The notes: generated from the sequence alone by a model not told the origin. A DNA stretch of 42,459 nt from DATARH01 sp035570495 (GCA_035570495.1 DATMLO010000081.1:1-42459), one strand, 5' to 3'. Shown: positions 31,470-39,057, counted from the first letter of the stretch. Made by a program: numbers and translations.

Positions 31470-32807
31470 TCAATCCGCGGCTTCGTATCCCGCCTCGGTC
31501 GAGATTTCCTTATTCGTGTAATCGGGCAGCATCAGCGTCGTGACGATGCTGATGACCGCGCAGATCACCACGTAAATCCCGATCGGGAAGGTCGAGTGGT
31601 AGCTCGCGAACAGCCAGGTCGAGATAAACGGCGCCGGACCGCCGGCGATGATCGAGGCCAGCTGATAGCCGATCGAGGCGCCGCTATAGCGCAGCCGTGG
31701 CTGGAAAGCCTCGGCGATCAGCGCCGCCTCGGGACCGTACATCGTCATGACCGGGATGAATGACAGCGCGACCGCGATGAAAATCATCACCGGCATCTTG
31801 GTGTCGAGCATCGCGAAGTAGACGAAGGTGAACACGGCAACGAACACACAGCCGATGATGTACATCTGGCGGCGGCCGATCCGGTCGGAGATCGCCCCCG
31901 CAACGGTGACCCACATGAAGCCGAGGGCGGTCGTGGCAATAAGCCCGGTCAGCAGTAGATTGCGCGACGCGCCAAGGACCTGTGTGCCGTAGGTGAAAAT
32001 GAAGGCGTTAAAGATGTAGCCCGGCGCCTGCTCGGCCATGCGTAATAATGCCGTCAGGGCGATCGTTCCCGGTTGGCGCTTGAACACTTCGAGCACCGGC
32101 GCGCGCGCCACCTCCTGCCGGTCGAGGATGCGCTGGAACACTGGCGTCTCGAGGATGCCGAGCCGGATCCACAGCCCGACCCCGACCATGATGATGCTCA
32201 TCAGGAACGGAATGCGCCAACCCCAAACGAGAAACTGATCGCCGGAAATCCAGCTGAACAGCAAAACCATCAGGTTCGCCAGGAACAGTCCGGCCGGCGC
32301 GCCGAATTGCGGCCATGACGCGATGAAGCCGCGGTTCTTGTTGCCGCGCGCCCATTCCATCGCCAGCAGCACCGAGCCGCCCCATTCGCCGCCGACGCCG
32401 ATGCCCTGGATCAGGCGCATGAAGGTGAGGATGACCGCGCCCCAAAGTCCGATCGAATCGTAGCCGGGGATAAGGCCGACCGCGGCCGTGGCGATGCCGG
32501 TCATCAGCAGCGTGACGATCAAGGTCGCCTTGCGGCCGATGCGGTCGCCGTAATGGCCAAAGATCGCGGCGCCGATCGGCCGCGCGACAAAGCCGATGAA
32601 ATAGACGCCGAATGCCTTGAGCGTGTCGATTAGGGGGTCGGAACCGGCAAAGAAGACCTTGCCGAACACCAGCCCGGTCATCGTGCTGTAGATCAGGAAG
32701 TCGTACCACTCGATCGTGGTGCCAACCGTGCTCGCGATCACGGCACGCTTCAAATGTGCCCGGTGTTCGGCGTCCGACATTCCCCCTGTTAACGTAGCGT
32801 CGCTCAT
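31470..32807 (-). CDS. MFS transporter, metabolite:H+ symporter (MHS) family, copy 2
   Basis: 445 residues. Same architecture and motifs as copy 1: STVGTTIEWYDFLIYSTMTG, GHYGDRIGRKATLI, IQGIGVGGEWGGSVLLAMEW, and the late MYGPEAALIAEAFQPRLRYSG block. The differences cluster in some loops and the C-terminus. It is the first of the two in transcription order. Its upstream region (32808-32927) contains a GATGAAA-gaaa-TTTCATC inverted repeat that may be an operator. Cytoplasmic membrane; proton-coupled uptake is inferred from the family. Confidence 0.92.
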   Translation of the reverse strand: MSDATLTGGMSDAEHRAHLKRAVIASTVGTTIEWYDFLIYSTMTGLVFGKVFFAGSDPLIDTLKAFGVYFIGFVARPIGAAIFGHYGDRIGRKATLIVTLLMTGIATAAVGLIPGYDSIGLWGAVILTFMRLIQGIGVGGEWGGSVLLAMEWARGNKNRGFIASWPQFGAPAGLFLANLMVLLFSWISGDQFLVWGWRIPFLMSIIMVGVGLWIRLGILETPVFQRILDRQEVARAPVLEVFKRQPGTIALTALLRMAEQAPGYIFNAFIFTYGTQVLGASRNLLLTGLIATTALGFMWVTVAGAISDRIGRRQMYIIGCVFVAVFTFVYFAMLDTKMPVMIFIAVALSFIPVMTMYGPEAALIAEAFQPRLRYSGASIGYQLASIIAGGPAPFISTWLFASYHSTFPIGIYVVICAVISIVTTLMLPDYTNKEISTEAGYEAAD

Positions 32808-32840
32808 CTGCGGCGTTCCCCTCTCTTTTTTTCTGGCCTA

Positions 32841-32858
32841 GATGAAAGAAATTTCATC
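32841..32858. promoter_or_regulatory. Candidate operator upstream of MFS copy 2
   Basis: GATGAAA (32841-32847) and TTTCATC (32852-32858) are perfect reverse complements with a 4-nt spacer, an 18-bp palindrome with AT-rich core in a 120-bp gap before the MFS start at 32807 (minus strand). The spacing from the start is about 34-51 bases, appropriate for a regulator overlapping a promoter. No regulator gene is adjacent. Confidence 0.45.
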
Positions 32859-32927
32859 TTGCGAAAGGAGCGTATCAGAGGGTTGGACGTCGCGGAATAG
32901 GGGTCGTTGCACCCTTGCGGGCAGCGA

Positions 32928-33422
32928 TTACCAGGATTTCTTCGTGTTCGGCACACCCGTGGTGATGGCCTTGTTCAGATCCTGCGCTTGCGCGCAGTTC
33001 CCGCAGGCGGCTTGGAGTACCACGAGGCGCTGCTTTGCCTTGTCCATCTGTCCCTGCTCGACATAGAGCTCACCGAGATATTCGTTGGCGCCGAGATGGT
33101 TTGGCATCAGCGCCAGCGCCTTGTTGTAATATTGCATCGCGAGGTCGGTCTGCCCGGTCTTGCGCAGGCTGTAGCCCATCAGGTTCAAGGCATCGGCGTT
33201 GTTGGGGTCCTTCTGGACGACCGCGGTCAGGATCGGGATCGCGCCACGATAGTCGCTGGCGTCGACCTTTTGCTGCGCTGCGGCGAGCGTCATCGCCGCC
33301 GGCGCGGCGGGAGCGGCGGGCTTCGACGGCTCGTATTCGCGGGTGCTGTCGGCGCGTGCGGCCGCGGAGACGATCGCGACCGTGGCGAGGATCGTGGATG
33401 CAAGGATCAATTGCCGGTTCAT
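32928..33422 (-). CDS. Exported TPR-repeat protein
   Basis: 164 residues from ATG 33422, preceded by GGAGG. Signal peptide (MNRQLILASTILATVAIVSA) with cleavage near ARA. An Ala/Pro linker precedes two to three TPR motifs: SDYRGAIPILTAVVQKDPNN, ADALNLMGYSLRKTGQTDLA and ANEYLGELYVEQGQMDKAKQ. Two Cys residues lie in QAACGNCAQAQ near the C-terminus. TPR proteins mediate protein contacts; its partner is unknown. Located between the acyl-CoA genes and the MFS pair. Confidence 0.85.
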   Translation of the reverse strand: MNRQLILASTILATVAIVSAAARADSTREYEPSKPAAPAAPAAMTLAAAQQKVDASDYRGAIPILTAVVQKDPNNADALNLMGYSLRKTGQTDLAMQYYNKALALMPNHLGANEYLGELYVEQGQMDKAKQRLVVLQAACGNCAQAQDLNKAITTGVPNTKKSW

Positions 33423-33506
33423 CGCAACCTCCGTCGGGTTGAGCTGCGCCGTCTGTAGCGCAGAAGCCGGAGCAGCATAAGTCACATCAGCGCGAGGAAC
33501 GACGAT

Positions 33507-33520
33507 GCGTCCTTCGAGAC
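33507..33520. repeat. Half copy of type A interspersed repeat
   Basis: GCGTCCTTCGAG (33507-33518) is the same 12-base arm as in the full elements at 10595 and 28634, followed at once by ACGCGTC rather than the inner box. It lies 5 bp outside the stop of the enoyl-CoA hydratase-like gene. The second arm and inner boxes are absent, so it is a degenerate or truncated element. Confidence 0.6.
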
Positions 33521-33524
33521 GCGT

Positions 33525-34313
33525 CTACCGGCCCTTGATCACGGGCTTGCGGCGCTCGCGCCAGGCCTGGTGGCTTTCCGCCTTGTCCTCGGTCAGCTCC
33601 AGCGCCATGAAGCGGTAGAGGTCGGCGTTGGCCGCTTCGCGGATCGGCACGTCGAGCCCGAAATTGACCGCTTCCTTGGCGAGCCGTGTCGCCAGTGGCG
33701 GCAGCGCCGCGATGTGCTCGGCGACCTCCATCGCCTTCGCCATTAGCTCATCATGCGGCACCAGCCACTGCGCGAGGCCAGTGCGATAGGCTTCCTCGGC
33801 CTTCAACGGAAACCCCATCGCCACCTTCATCGCCTGGCCGCGGCCGATCCAGCGCGACAGCCGCACCGTGCCGCCCTGCGCCGGCAGGATGCCGAGGCCG
33901 ACTTGCGGCAGCCGCCACTCGGCCTTGTCCGACGCGACGATCAGGTCGCAGCAATAGGTGACGATGCAGCCGATGCCCACCGCATAGCCATTGACCGCGG
34001 CGATCACCGGCTTCGCGAAGTCGGTGATCAGGTTGAACGCCTGGTGCCGCCGGCGTTTCGGCAGCGCCTCGATCGCGTCTGCGATCGAGGCGCTGGTATG
34101 AGTCTTCGGGTCCTTGATGTTGGCGCCGGCGCTGAACGCGCCGCCGCGATCGTCGCCCGTCAGGATCACGACGCGGACATTGGGATCGTCCTCCAGCTGC
34201 GGCAACAGCTCCTTCAGCGCGTCGTTGTAGTCCTCGCCCCAGGCGTTGCGTGCCTGCGGCCGCGACAGGGTCAGGATCGCGACATGGCCGCGCTGTTCAT
34301 GGAGGAGGGGCAT
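33525..34313 (-). CDS. Enoyl-CoA hydratase/isomerase-family protein lacking both usual catalytic Glu residues
   Basis: 262 residues from ATG 34313. Crotonase fold: LTLSRPQARNAW, oxyanion-hole region FSAGANIKD, and VNGYAVGIGC followed by CDLIVASD. In canonical hydratases the segment is G-C-E and P-E; here the corresponding residues are I117 and Q137 (PQVGLGILPAQGG). The usual catalytic pair is therefore replaced, so hydration of enoyl-CoA is unlikely by the standard mechanism. The fold is used for other CoA reactions (isomerases, hydrolases, lyases). It follows the CaiB gene by 12 bp in the same direction. Confidence 0.86.
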   Translation of the reverse strand: MPLLHEQRGHVAILTLSRPQARNAWGEDYNDALKELLPQLEDDPNVRVVILTGDDRGGAFSAGANIKDPKTHTSASIADAIEALPKRRRHQAFNLITDFAKPVIAAVNGYAVGIGCIVTYCCDLIVASDKAEWRLPQVGLGILPAQGGTVRLSRWIGRGQAMKVAMGFPLKAEEAYRTGLAQWLVPHDELMAKAMEVAEHIAALPPLATRLAKEAVNFGLDVPIREAANADLYRFMALELTEDKAESHQAWRERRKPVIKGR

Positions 34314-34325
34314 AGCTTACTCCAG

Positions 34326-35504
34326 TTAGATCACGCCGCCGGCCTTCAGCTCCGCGATCTCGTCGGCCGGCAGGCCGAGCCAGCCGCCGTAAATTTCCTC
34401 GTTGTGCTGGCCGAGCTTGGGGCTGGGCGTCGTGTCGCGGCGGTCGGCGCCGTGAAACCGCAGCGGCGAGGTCGGCACGGTGATCGGCCCCATCTCGTCA
34501 TGCTCGATATCGGCGAGAAAGCCGCGCTCGTGCATGTGCCGGTCGTGCATGACCTCGTCGACCTCGCGCACCGGCGCCAGCGGGATGCGCCGCTGCTTGG
34601 CGATCGCGAAAATCTCCATCTTGGGGAGCGTCTTGCTCCAGGCCTCGATCGTCCCGTCGACCAGCACGCGGTTCTTGACCCGTGCATCGGGCGACGAATA
34701 GCGCGGGTCGTCGCGCAGATCCTCGCGGCCCATCGCCGCGAGGAGGTTATGCCAGTGTTCCTCGACCGCAAGGTTCATCGCGATATAGCCGTCCTTGGCC
34801 GCGTAGACATTGATCGGCACGCGATTGTGGCTGGCATTACCGGTTCGCTCCGGGGTCTTGCCGCTGCGGTGATAGGCCTCGAATTGCGACGTCATTGTCG
34901 TGTAGGCGGCTTCCTCCATCGCCACCTCGACGAGCCGCCCGACCCCAGTCACCGAGCGCTCGTAAAGCGCGGTCATCGTCGCCGCGTAAAGATGGATGCC
35001 GGAAAGAAAATCGACGACCGCTGGCCCGGCCTTCAGCGGCGGCCGGGCGGCCTCACCCGTCGTGCTGATCATCCCGGAGAAGGCCTGGATCGTCAGGTCC
35101 ATCGCCAGATTGTCGCGATCGGGGCCCGAGAGCCCATACCCGGTGCCTGACGCGTAGACCAGCCGCGGGTTGATCGCGTGCAGCACCGAAAACCCGACGC
35201 CGAGCCGATCCATCACCCCGGGCGCGAAATTCTCGAGCAGCACATCGGCCTTCCCGGCCATCCGGAACAGCAGCTCCTTGCCGCGCTCGTCCTTGAGGTT
35301 GAGGGTGATCGCGCGCTTGTTCGAGTTGAGCATCGCGATCGGAAATGTCGTCGATTTGCCGGGCGGCGCGCGGCGGCGCAGCGGCTCGCCATTGGGCGGC
35401 TCGATCTTGATGACGTCGGCCCCCGCTGTTGCCATCAACAAGGTCGCGTAAGGCCCCTGATAGACCTGCCCAAAATCGAGCACGGTGATGCCGGCCAGCG
35501 GCAT
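34326..35504 (-). CDS. CaiB/BaiF family CoA-transferase
   Basis: 392 residues from ATG 35504, preceded by AGAGGG. Class III CoA-transferase: GITVLDFGQVYQGPYATLLM, the glycine-rich APPGKSTTFP region, and the catalytic Asp D136 in LAMDLTIQAFSG (equivalent to D169 of formyl-CoA transferase). Such enzymes swap CoA between carboxylic acids. Its position between two crotonase-family genes suggests activation of a carboxylate for CoA-bound catabolism. A composite repeat sits upstream of its start, leaving only ~30 bp for a dedicated promoter, so it may be transcribed from further upstream. Confidence 0.9.
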   Translation of the reverse strand: MPLAGITVLDFGQVYQGPYATLLMATAGADVIKIEPPNGEPLRRRAPPGKSTTFPIAMLNSNKRAITLNLKDERGKELLFRMAGKADVLLENFAPGVMDRLGVGFSVLHAINPRLVYASGTGYGLSGPDRDNLAMDLTIQAFSGMISTTGEAARPPLKAGPAVVDFLSGIHLYAATMTALYERSVTGVGRLVEVAMEEAAYTTMTSQFEAYHRSGKTPERTGNASHNRVPINVYAAKDGYIAMNLAVEEHWHNLLAAMGREDLRDDPRYSSPDARVKNRVLVDGTIEAWSKTLPKMEIFAIAKQRRIPLAPVREVDEVMHDRHMHERGFLADIEHDEMGPITVPTSPLRFHGADRRDTTPSPKLGQHNEEIYGGWLGLPADEIAELKAGGVI

Positions 35505-35539
35505 GTTTGCCCTCTGGGTCACTGCGGGTCGCCCATAAA

Positions 35540-35671
35540 CCCCTCGCCCGCTTGCGGGAGAGGGAGGGGCCCATCGCAGCGCGATGGGAGGGTGAGGGTC
35601 GGAGCCCACAAACCCTCACCCGTCTCGCGCCTTGCGGCGCTCGCCACCCTCTCCCGCTTGCGGGAGAGGGA
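35540..35671. repeat. Composite GC-rich palindromic repeat (CCCTCTCCCGC type)
   Basis: Contains a perfect 24-bp palindrome (35647-35670) with arms CCCTCTCCCGC and GCGGGAGAGGG around TT, a related copy CCCTCGCCCGCTTGCGGGAG near 35541, and an inner pair GGGTGAGGGT / ACCCTCACCC. This is a BIME-like composite of the CCCTC(T/G)CCCGC kind common in GC-rich genomes. It lies between the CaiB start and the enoyl-CoA hydratase stop, so a transcript from upstream would carry it. Confidence 0.8.
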
Positions 35672-35691
35672 ACTAGCCGGAAACAGGCGCA

Positions 35692-36483
35692 TTACCGCCC
35701 CTTGAACCCGCGCGGCGGGCGCTTTTCGGCAAAGGCGCGCGCGGCTTCCTGGAAGTCCTCGGTCAGATAAAGGCGGTGCGGGGCCGCCATGAAGGTCGCC
35801 TCCTTGACCAGGCGCTCCATATACCAGCGCCGCGTCCGCACCGTGCTGCGCACCGAAAGCGGCGGGTTTTTCGCGACCTGCTGCGCCAGCTCCTTGGCGA
35901 CCTCGAGCACCTGGCCCTGCGGCGCGACGCGATTAAACAGCCCCGCTTCCATGCCTTCCTCGGCGGTGAAGAAGCGGCCGGTCAGTGCAATCTCGTCACC
36001 AAACGCCGCTGCATGGCGATAATGAAACAAGGCCCAATAGCGCGACGCGCCAAGCCCGCGCGAGGTCTCGGTCAGTTGAAACCGCGTGCCGGCCTCGGCG
36101 ACGATCAGGTCGCATTCGAGCGTCAGGCCGAGCGCCAGCCCCAGCACATAGCCATGCACCGCGGCGATGACCGGCTTCCAGTTGACCGCGCGGGTGAACA
36201 GATCGGCCGAGTTGGTGCCCCAGCCTTGCGGGCCGCCGAGCTTCTCGAACTCCTCACGGCTGCGCAATTGCCGCTGGTGCACATCGGCGCCCGATGAGAA
36301 CGCGCGCCCCTTGCCGGTGAGGATCGCGACCTCGGCCTCGGGATCGAGATCGAAGCGCCGCAGCGCGTCGGCGAGCTGCGCGACCACCTCATCGCTGACC
36401 GCGTTCAGCTTTTCCGGCCGGTTCAGCGAGATCGTCGCGACGCGGTCGGCGCACTCATAAAGAACGAGATTGTCTTCGGCCAC
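35692..36483 (-). CDS. Enoyl-CoA hydratase/isomerase-family protein
   Basis: 263 residues from GTG 36483, with GGAGGAAGC upstream. Crotonase fold: ISLNRPEKLNAVSD, oxyanion region FSSGADVHQRQ, VHGYVLGLALGL then ECDLIVAEAG, and FQLTETSRGLGA. The residue at the first catalytic Glu position (crotonase E144) aligns with G119, while the second (E164) is retained as E139. Such single-Glu members are often isomerases or other crotonases rather than hydratases. It is the first gene of the block running to CaiB and the second crotonase. Substrate unknown. Confidence 0.87.
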   Translation of the reverse strand: MAEDNLVLYECADRVATISLNRPEKLNAVSDEVVAQLADALRRFDLDPEAEVAILTGKGRAFSSGADVHQRQLRSREEFEKLGGPQGWGTNSADLFTRAVNWKPVIAAVHGYVLGLALGLTLECDLIVAEAGTRFQLTETSRGLGASRYWALFHYRHAAAFGDEIALTGRFFTAEEGMEAGLFNRVAPQGQVLEVAKELAQQVAKNPPLSVRSTVRTRRWYMERLVKEATFMAAPHRLYLTEDFQEAARAFAEKRPPRGFKGR

Positions 36484-36591
36484 CGCTTCCTCCGCTCGCT
36501 TTCATCACCAGGAGAAAAGCTTGCGGAGGAAGGGACGGGGTGTCAACGCCGGCCCCGACATGGCTGACTAAGCCATACCGGGCCGGCTTCG

Positions 36592-36738
36592 TCATCCGAT
36601 CAAAAGAACAACCACTAGAATGACGACGAGCAGGCCAAAGCCGCCCGACGGGTAATAGCCCCAGCCCGCGCTGTAGGGCCAGGTCGGCAACGCGCCGACC
36701 ACAAGCAGGATCAACAAAATGAGGATCAGCAGCCGCAT
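36592..36738 (-). CDS. DUF3309 small membrane protein
   Basis: 48 residues from ATG 36738 with AAGGAGAGAG upstream. MRLLILILLILLVVGALPTW, then SAGWGYYPSGGFGLLVVILV V and a short tail: two hydrophobic segments around a Trp/Gly-rich hinge, as in the DUF3309 family found in alphaproteobacteria. These small proteins are often part of the general stress response regulon; function unknown. It lies downstream of csbD on the same strand. Confidence 0.88.
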   Translation of the reverse strand: MRLLILILLILLVVGALPTWPYSAGWGYYPSGGFGLLVVILVVVLLIG

Positions 36739-36786
36739 GGCTCTCTCCTTTTTTTCTTTGTTGAGGTTTGTCCTCGGGGAACCGGC

Positions 36787-36975
36787 TTAGCGCCGGCCGC
36801 CGACGAGTTCGCGCACCGCGTCCTTCGCCTTGCCGACAGCCGATTGCACCCGGCCTTCGGCCTTCTCGGCGCGACCCTCGGCTTCGAGCCGGCGGTTGCC
36901 GGTCGCCTTGCCGGCGGCCTTCTTGATGGTGCCGGTGGCTTTCTTCACGCCACCCGCGACACGATCCTTGTCCAT
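36787..36975 (-). CDS. CsbD-family stress protein
   Basis: 62 residues from ATG 36975; a TTG lies two codons upstream in frame. DKDRVAGGVKKATGTIKKAA followed by GNRRLEAEGRAEKAEGRVQS is the CsbD repeat pattern (charged, helix-forming, low-complexity). In alphaproteobacteria these genes usually belong to the EcfG general stress regulon. A candidate EcfG-like promoter is seen upstream: GGAACC (minus strand, 37025-37030), 16 bases, then TGTT (37005-37008), about 30 bases before the ATG. Divergent from the hybrid kinase. Confidence 0.88.
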   Translation of the reverse strand: MDKDRVAGGVKKATGTIKKAAGKATGNRRLEAEGRAEKAEGRVQSAVGKAKDAVRELVGGRR

Positions 36976-37004
36976 GACCAAAACTCCCTACGTGGTCAGG
37001 ACAG

Positions 37005-37041
37005 AACAGCGGGTCGCTTTGAATGGTTCCAGATTGGAACC
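37005..37041. promoter_or_regulatory. Palindromic EcfG-like -35 region between csbD and the hybrid kinase
   Basis: GGTTCC (37025-37030) and GGAACC (37036-37041) form a perfect 7-bp-arm palindrome with a 3-nt centre (GAT). Each arm reads GGAACC, the alphaproteobacterial general-stress sigma factor -35, on opposite strands. For csbD the -10 candidate TGTT lies 16 bases downstream (37005-37008), close to the consensus CGTT; the ATG is about 30 bases beyond it. On the other strand the best -10 is weaker (TGTC near 37059). A dual EcfG-dependent divergent promoter is an inference from consensus knowledge. Confidence 0.55.
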
Positions 37042-37243
37042 CGGCTTCACCGGACGCCTGTCATGTGGGCCATTTCTCAGCGCCCGCGGTGCCGAGCGGG
37101 AAGCCGAACACGGCAAGGCTGAGGAAGTTCACGCTCCCTTTGGGCAGTTTGCGGTAGACTGCATCCACTGGCCTCGCGCTGTGCGCGGGACTGCCCTGAT
37201 CGGGATTGGATCAAACGAACAGGGGAAATCTGAGACTGCGGCC

Positions 37244-38887
37244 TTGACGTCGGATTTGGAACCTTCTTACGGCGCGCTCGCCGAAATCCTCGAGGCGATC
37301 GGCGACGCCGTGTACGCGATGGATAGCGCCACGCGCATCCTGTTCGCCAACCGGCGCGCGCTCGAACTCTGGCGAAAGACCCCGGCCGAGGTGTTGGGCC
37401 GACATCTGCTCGATGTCTTTCCCGGGATCGCGGGAGGTGCGCCCTATCGCGCCTACCGTTCGGTGCTGGTGACGCGCCGGGCGGAGCACCTCGAAACCGT
37501 CGCACCGGCGCTCGGCAATCGCTGGATTGGGCTCGATGTTCACCCCGCGCCGCACGGCGGGCTTGTCGTCGCGTTCCGCGATATCGACGACCGCAAGCGC
37601 GCGGAAGCGGCCTTGCGCGACAGCGAGGAGCGGCTGCGGCTCGCCAACGAACGGCTGGAGGAGCGCGTCGTCGAACGCACCGCCGAACTCGAAGCCGCCA
37701 ATCGCCGGCTCGCCGCGCAGATTGAGGAAAACGAGGCCACCGAGGCCCAGCTGCGGCAAAAGCAACGCATCGAGGCGATCGGCCAGCTGACCGCCGGCAT
37801 CGCGCACGACTTCAACAATCTCCTGACCTCGATCATCGGCAATATCGAGCTGGTCGAGGCGCGGCTCGGCAAACAGGACGAGCGCGCCGCCCGCCTGCTG
37901 GCGGCGGCGAGCGGGGCCGCCGGGCGCGGCGCGAGCCTGACCGCGCAGCTACTGGCGTTCTCGCGCCAGCAGCGGCTGCATCCCGAGCCGCTCGACCTCA
38001 ACCGGGTCATCACCGACATGGCGCCGCTGCTGCGCAGCACGATCGGCGCCACGATCACCATCGAGCTGAAACCGGCGGCGGATTTGTGGCCGGCGCTCGT
38101 CGATGCCGCGCAGATCGAGCTTGTGCTGCTCAACTTGGCGATCAACTCGCGCGACGCGATGCCGAATGGCGGCGTGATCACGATCGCGACCGGCAATGTC
38201 ACGCTGATTGCCCCGCAACACCCCGACGAGCCGCAGGCGGGCGATTACGTGGTCGTATCGGTGGGCGATACCGGCGACGGCATCAGCGCCGACATTATCG
38301 ATAAGGTCTTCGAACCGTTCTTCACGACCAAGGAGATCGGCCGCGGCTCTGGCCTCGGTTTATCGCAGGCGCTCGGCGTCGCGCAGCAGCTCGGCGGCAG
38401 CGTCCGCATCAGCAGCGAACCCGGCGCCGGGACGGTCGTCACCATCTATTTGCCGCGCGCCAGCAGCGCCGCCGATGAGGCGACGCGCGCCCCGGCGGGC
38501 CGCCAGGGCGATGTCGCACCGGCCGGGCGCCCGGTCGGCGGCATCCTGCTGGTCGACGACGACCCGGATGTGCGCGCGGTCGCTGCGGCGATGTTGCGGG
38601 CCGCCGGGCACACCGTCATCGAGGCCGGCAGCGGCGGCGCCGCGCTCGAACGCCTCGACGATAAGGCCTCGCCCATCGACCTGCTGATCGCCGATCTGGC
38701 GATGCCCGGCATGAATGGCTTCGAGCTCGCCCGTGCCGCGCGGCAGGAGCGTCCAGATCTGCCGATCCTCTTTGTCACCGGCTTTGCCGATATGGCCCAA
38801 TCCGAGGAAAGCCGGCACGAGACCGTATTGCAGAAGCCGTTTCGCGCCGACGAGCTGGCCGCCAAGGTCGCCGAGGCCCTAAGCTGA
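37244..38887 (+). CDS. Soluble hybrid histidine kinase: PAS - HisKA - HATPase - receiver
   Basis: About 547 residues from TTG 37244; GTG 37181 and ATG 36974 are further in-frame starts, so the N-terminus is uncertain. Order: PAS domain (about 12-115, IGDAVYAMDSATRILFANRR), coiled coil (about 120-175), HisKA with phosphoacceptor H188 in AGIAHDFNNLLTSI, ATPase domain with N-box LLNLAINSRDAMPNGG and G-boxes GDTGDGIS, GRGSGLGLSQA, then a receiver domain (432-547) with acidic pocket DDD, phosphoacceptor D484 (IADLAMPGMNG) and K531. There is no transmembrane helix, so it senses an internal signal. The AHDFNNLL form of HisKA is that of the general-stress or PAS-family kinases; the partner is not encoded here. 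Confidence 0.9.
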   Translation: MTSDLEPSYGALAEILEAIGDAVYAMDSATRILFANRRALELWRKTPAEVLGRHLLDVFPGIAGGAPYRAYRSVLVTRRAEHLETVAPALGNRWIGLDVHPAPHGGLVVAFRDIDDRKRAEAALRDSEERLRLANERLEERVVERTAELEAANRRLAAQIEENEATEAQLRQKQRIEAIGQLTAGIAHDFNNLLTSIIGNIELVEARLGKQDERAARLLAAASGAAGRGASLTAQLLAFSRQQRLHPEPLDLNRVITDMAPLLRSTIGATITIELKPAADLWPALVDAAQIELVLLNLAINSRDAMPNGGVITIATGNVTLIAPQHPDEPQAGDYVVVSVGDTGDGISADIIDKVFEPFFTTKEIGRGSGLGLSQALGVAQQLGGSVRISSEPGAGTVVTIYLPRASSAADEATRAPAGRQGDVAPAGRPVGGILLVDDDPDVRAVAAAMLRAAGHTVIEAGSGGAALERLDDKASPIDLLIADLAMPGMNGFELARAARQERPDLPILFVTGFADMAQSEESRHETVLQKPFRADELAAKVAEALS

Positions 38888-38943
38888 GCTGTTGGACTGC
38901 TAGGACACTTCGTATTGTGGCGCGACGGCGTTGGGCAGCGCTT

Positions 38944-38994
38944 CCCGTCGTTCGCGCTCACCCGTCATTCGCACTTGCCCGTCGTTCGCACTTG
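38944..38994 (+). repeat. Three tandem 17-bp direct repeats
   Basis: Three consecutive 17-base units at 38944-38960, 38961-38977 and 38978-38994: CCCGTCGTTCGCGCTCA, CCCGTCATTCGCACTTG and CCCGTCGTTCGCACTTG. Units differ at one to four positions. They begin 57 bp after the hybrid kinase stop and lie 60-115 bp upstream of the small lipoprotein start. No open frame uses them. Could be binding sites for a DNA-binding protein or a short minisatellite. Confidence 0.75.
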
Positions 38995-39021
38995 ATTGTG
39001 ATCAGGAGACCTTCGGCCGCC

Positions 39022-39036
39022 GGTGCATGATGCACC
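39022..39036. promoter_or_regulatory. 15-bp palindrome upstream of the small lipoprotein gene
   Basis: GGTGCAT-G-ATGCACC is a perfect 7-bp-arm palindrome with a single central base. The loop is too small for an RNA hairpin, so a dimeric DNA-binding protein site is more likely. It lies 21 bases before the GTG start at 39058 and just after the tandem 17-mers. Confidence 0.45.
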
Positions 39037-39057
39037 CCCTCCCTCAAAGAGGCGGCC

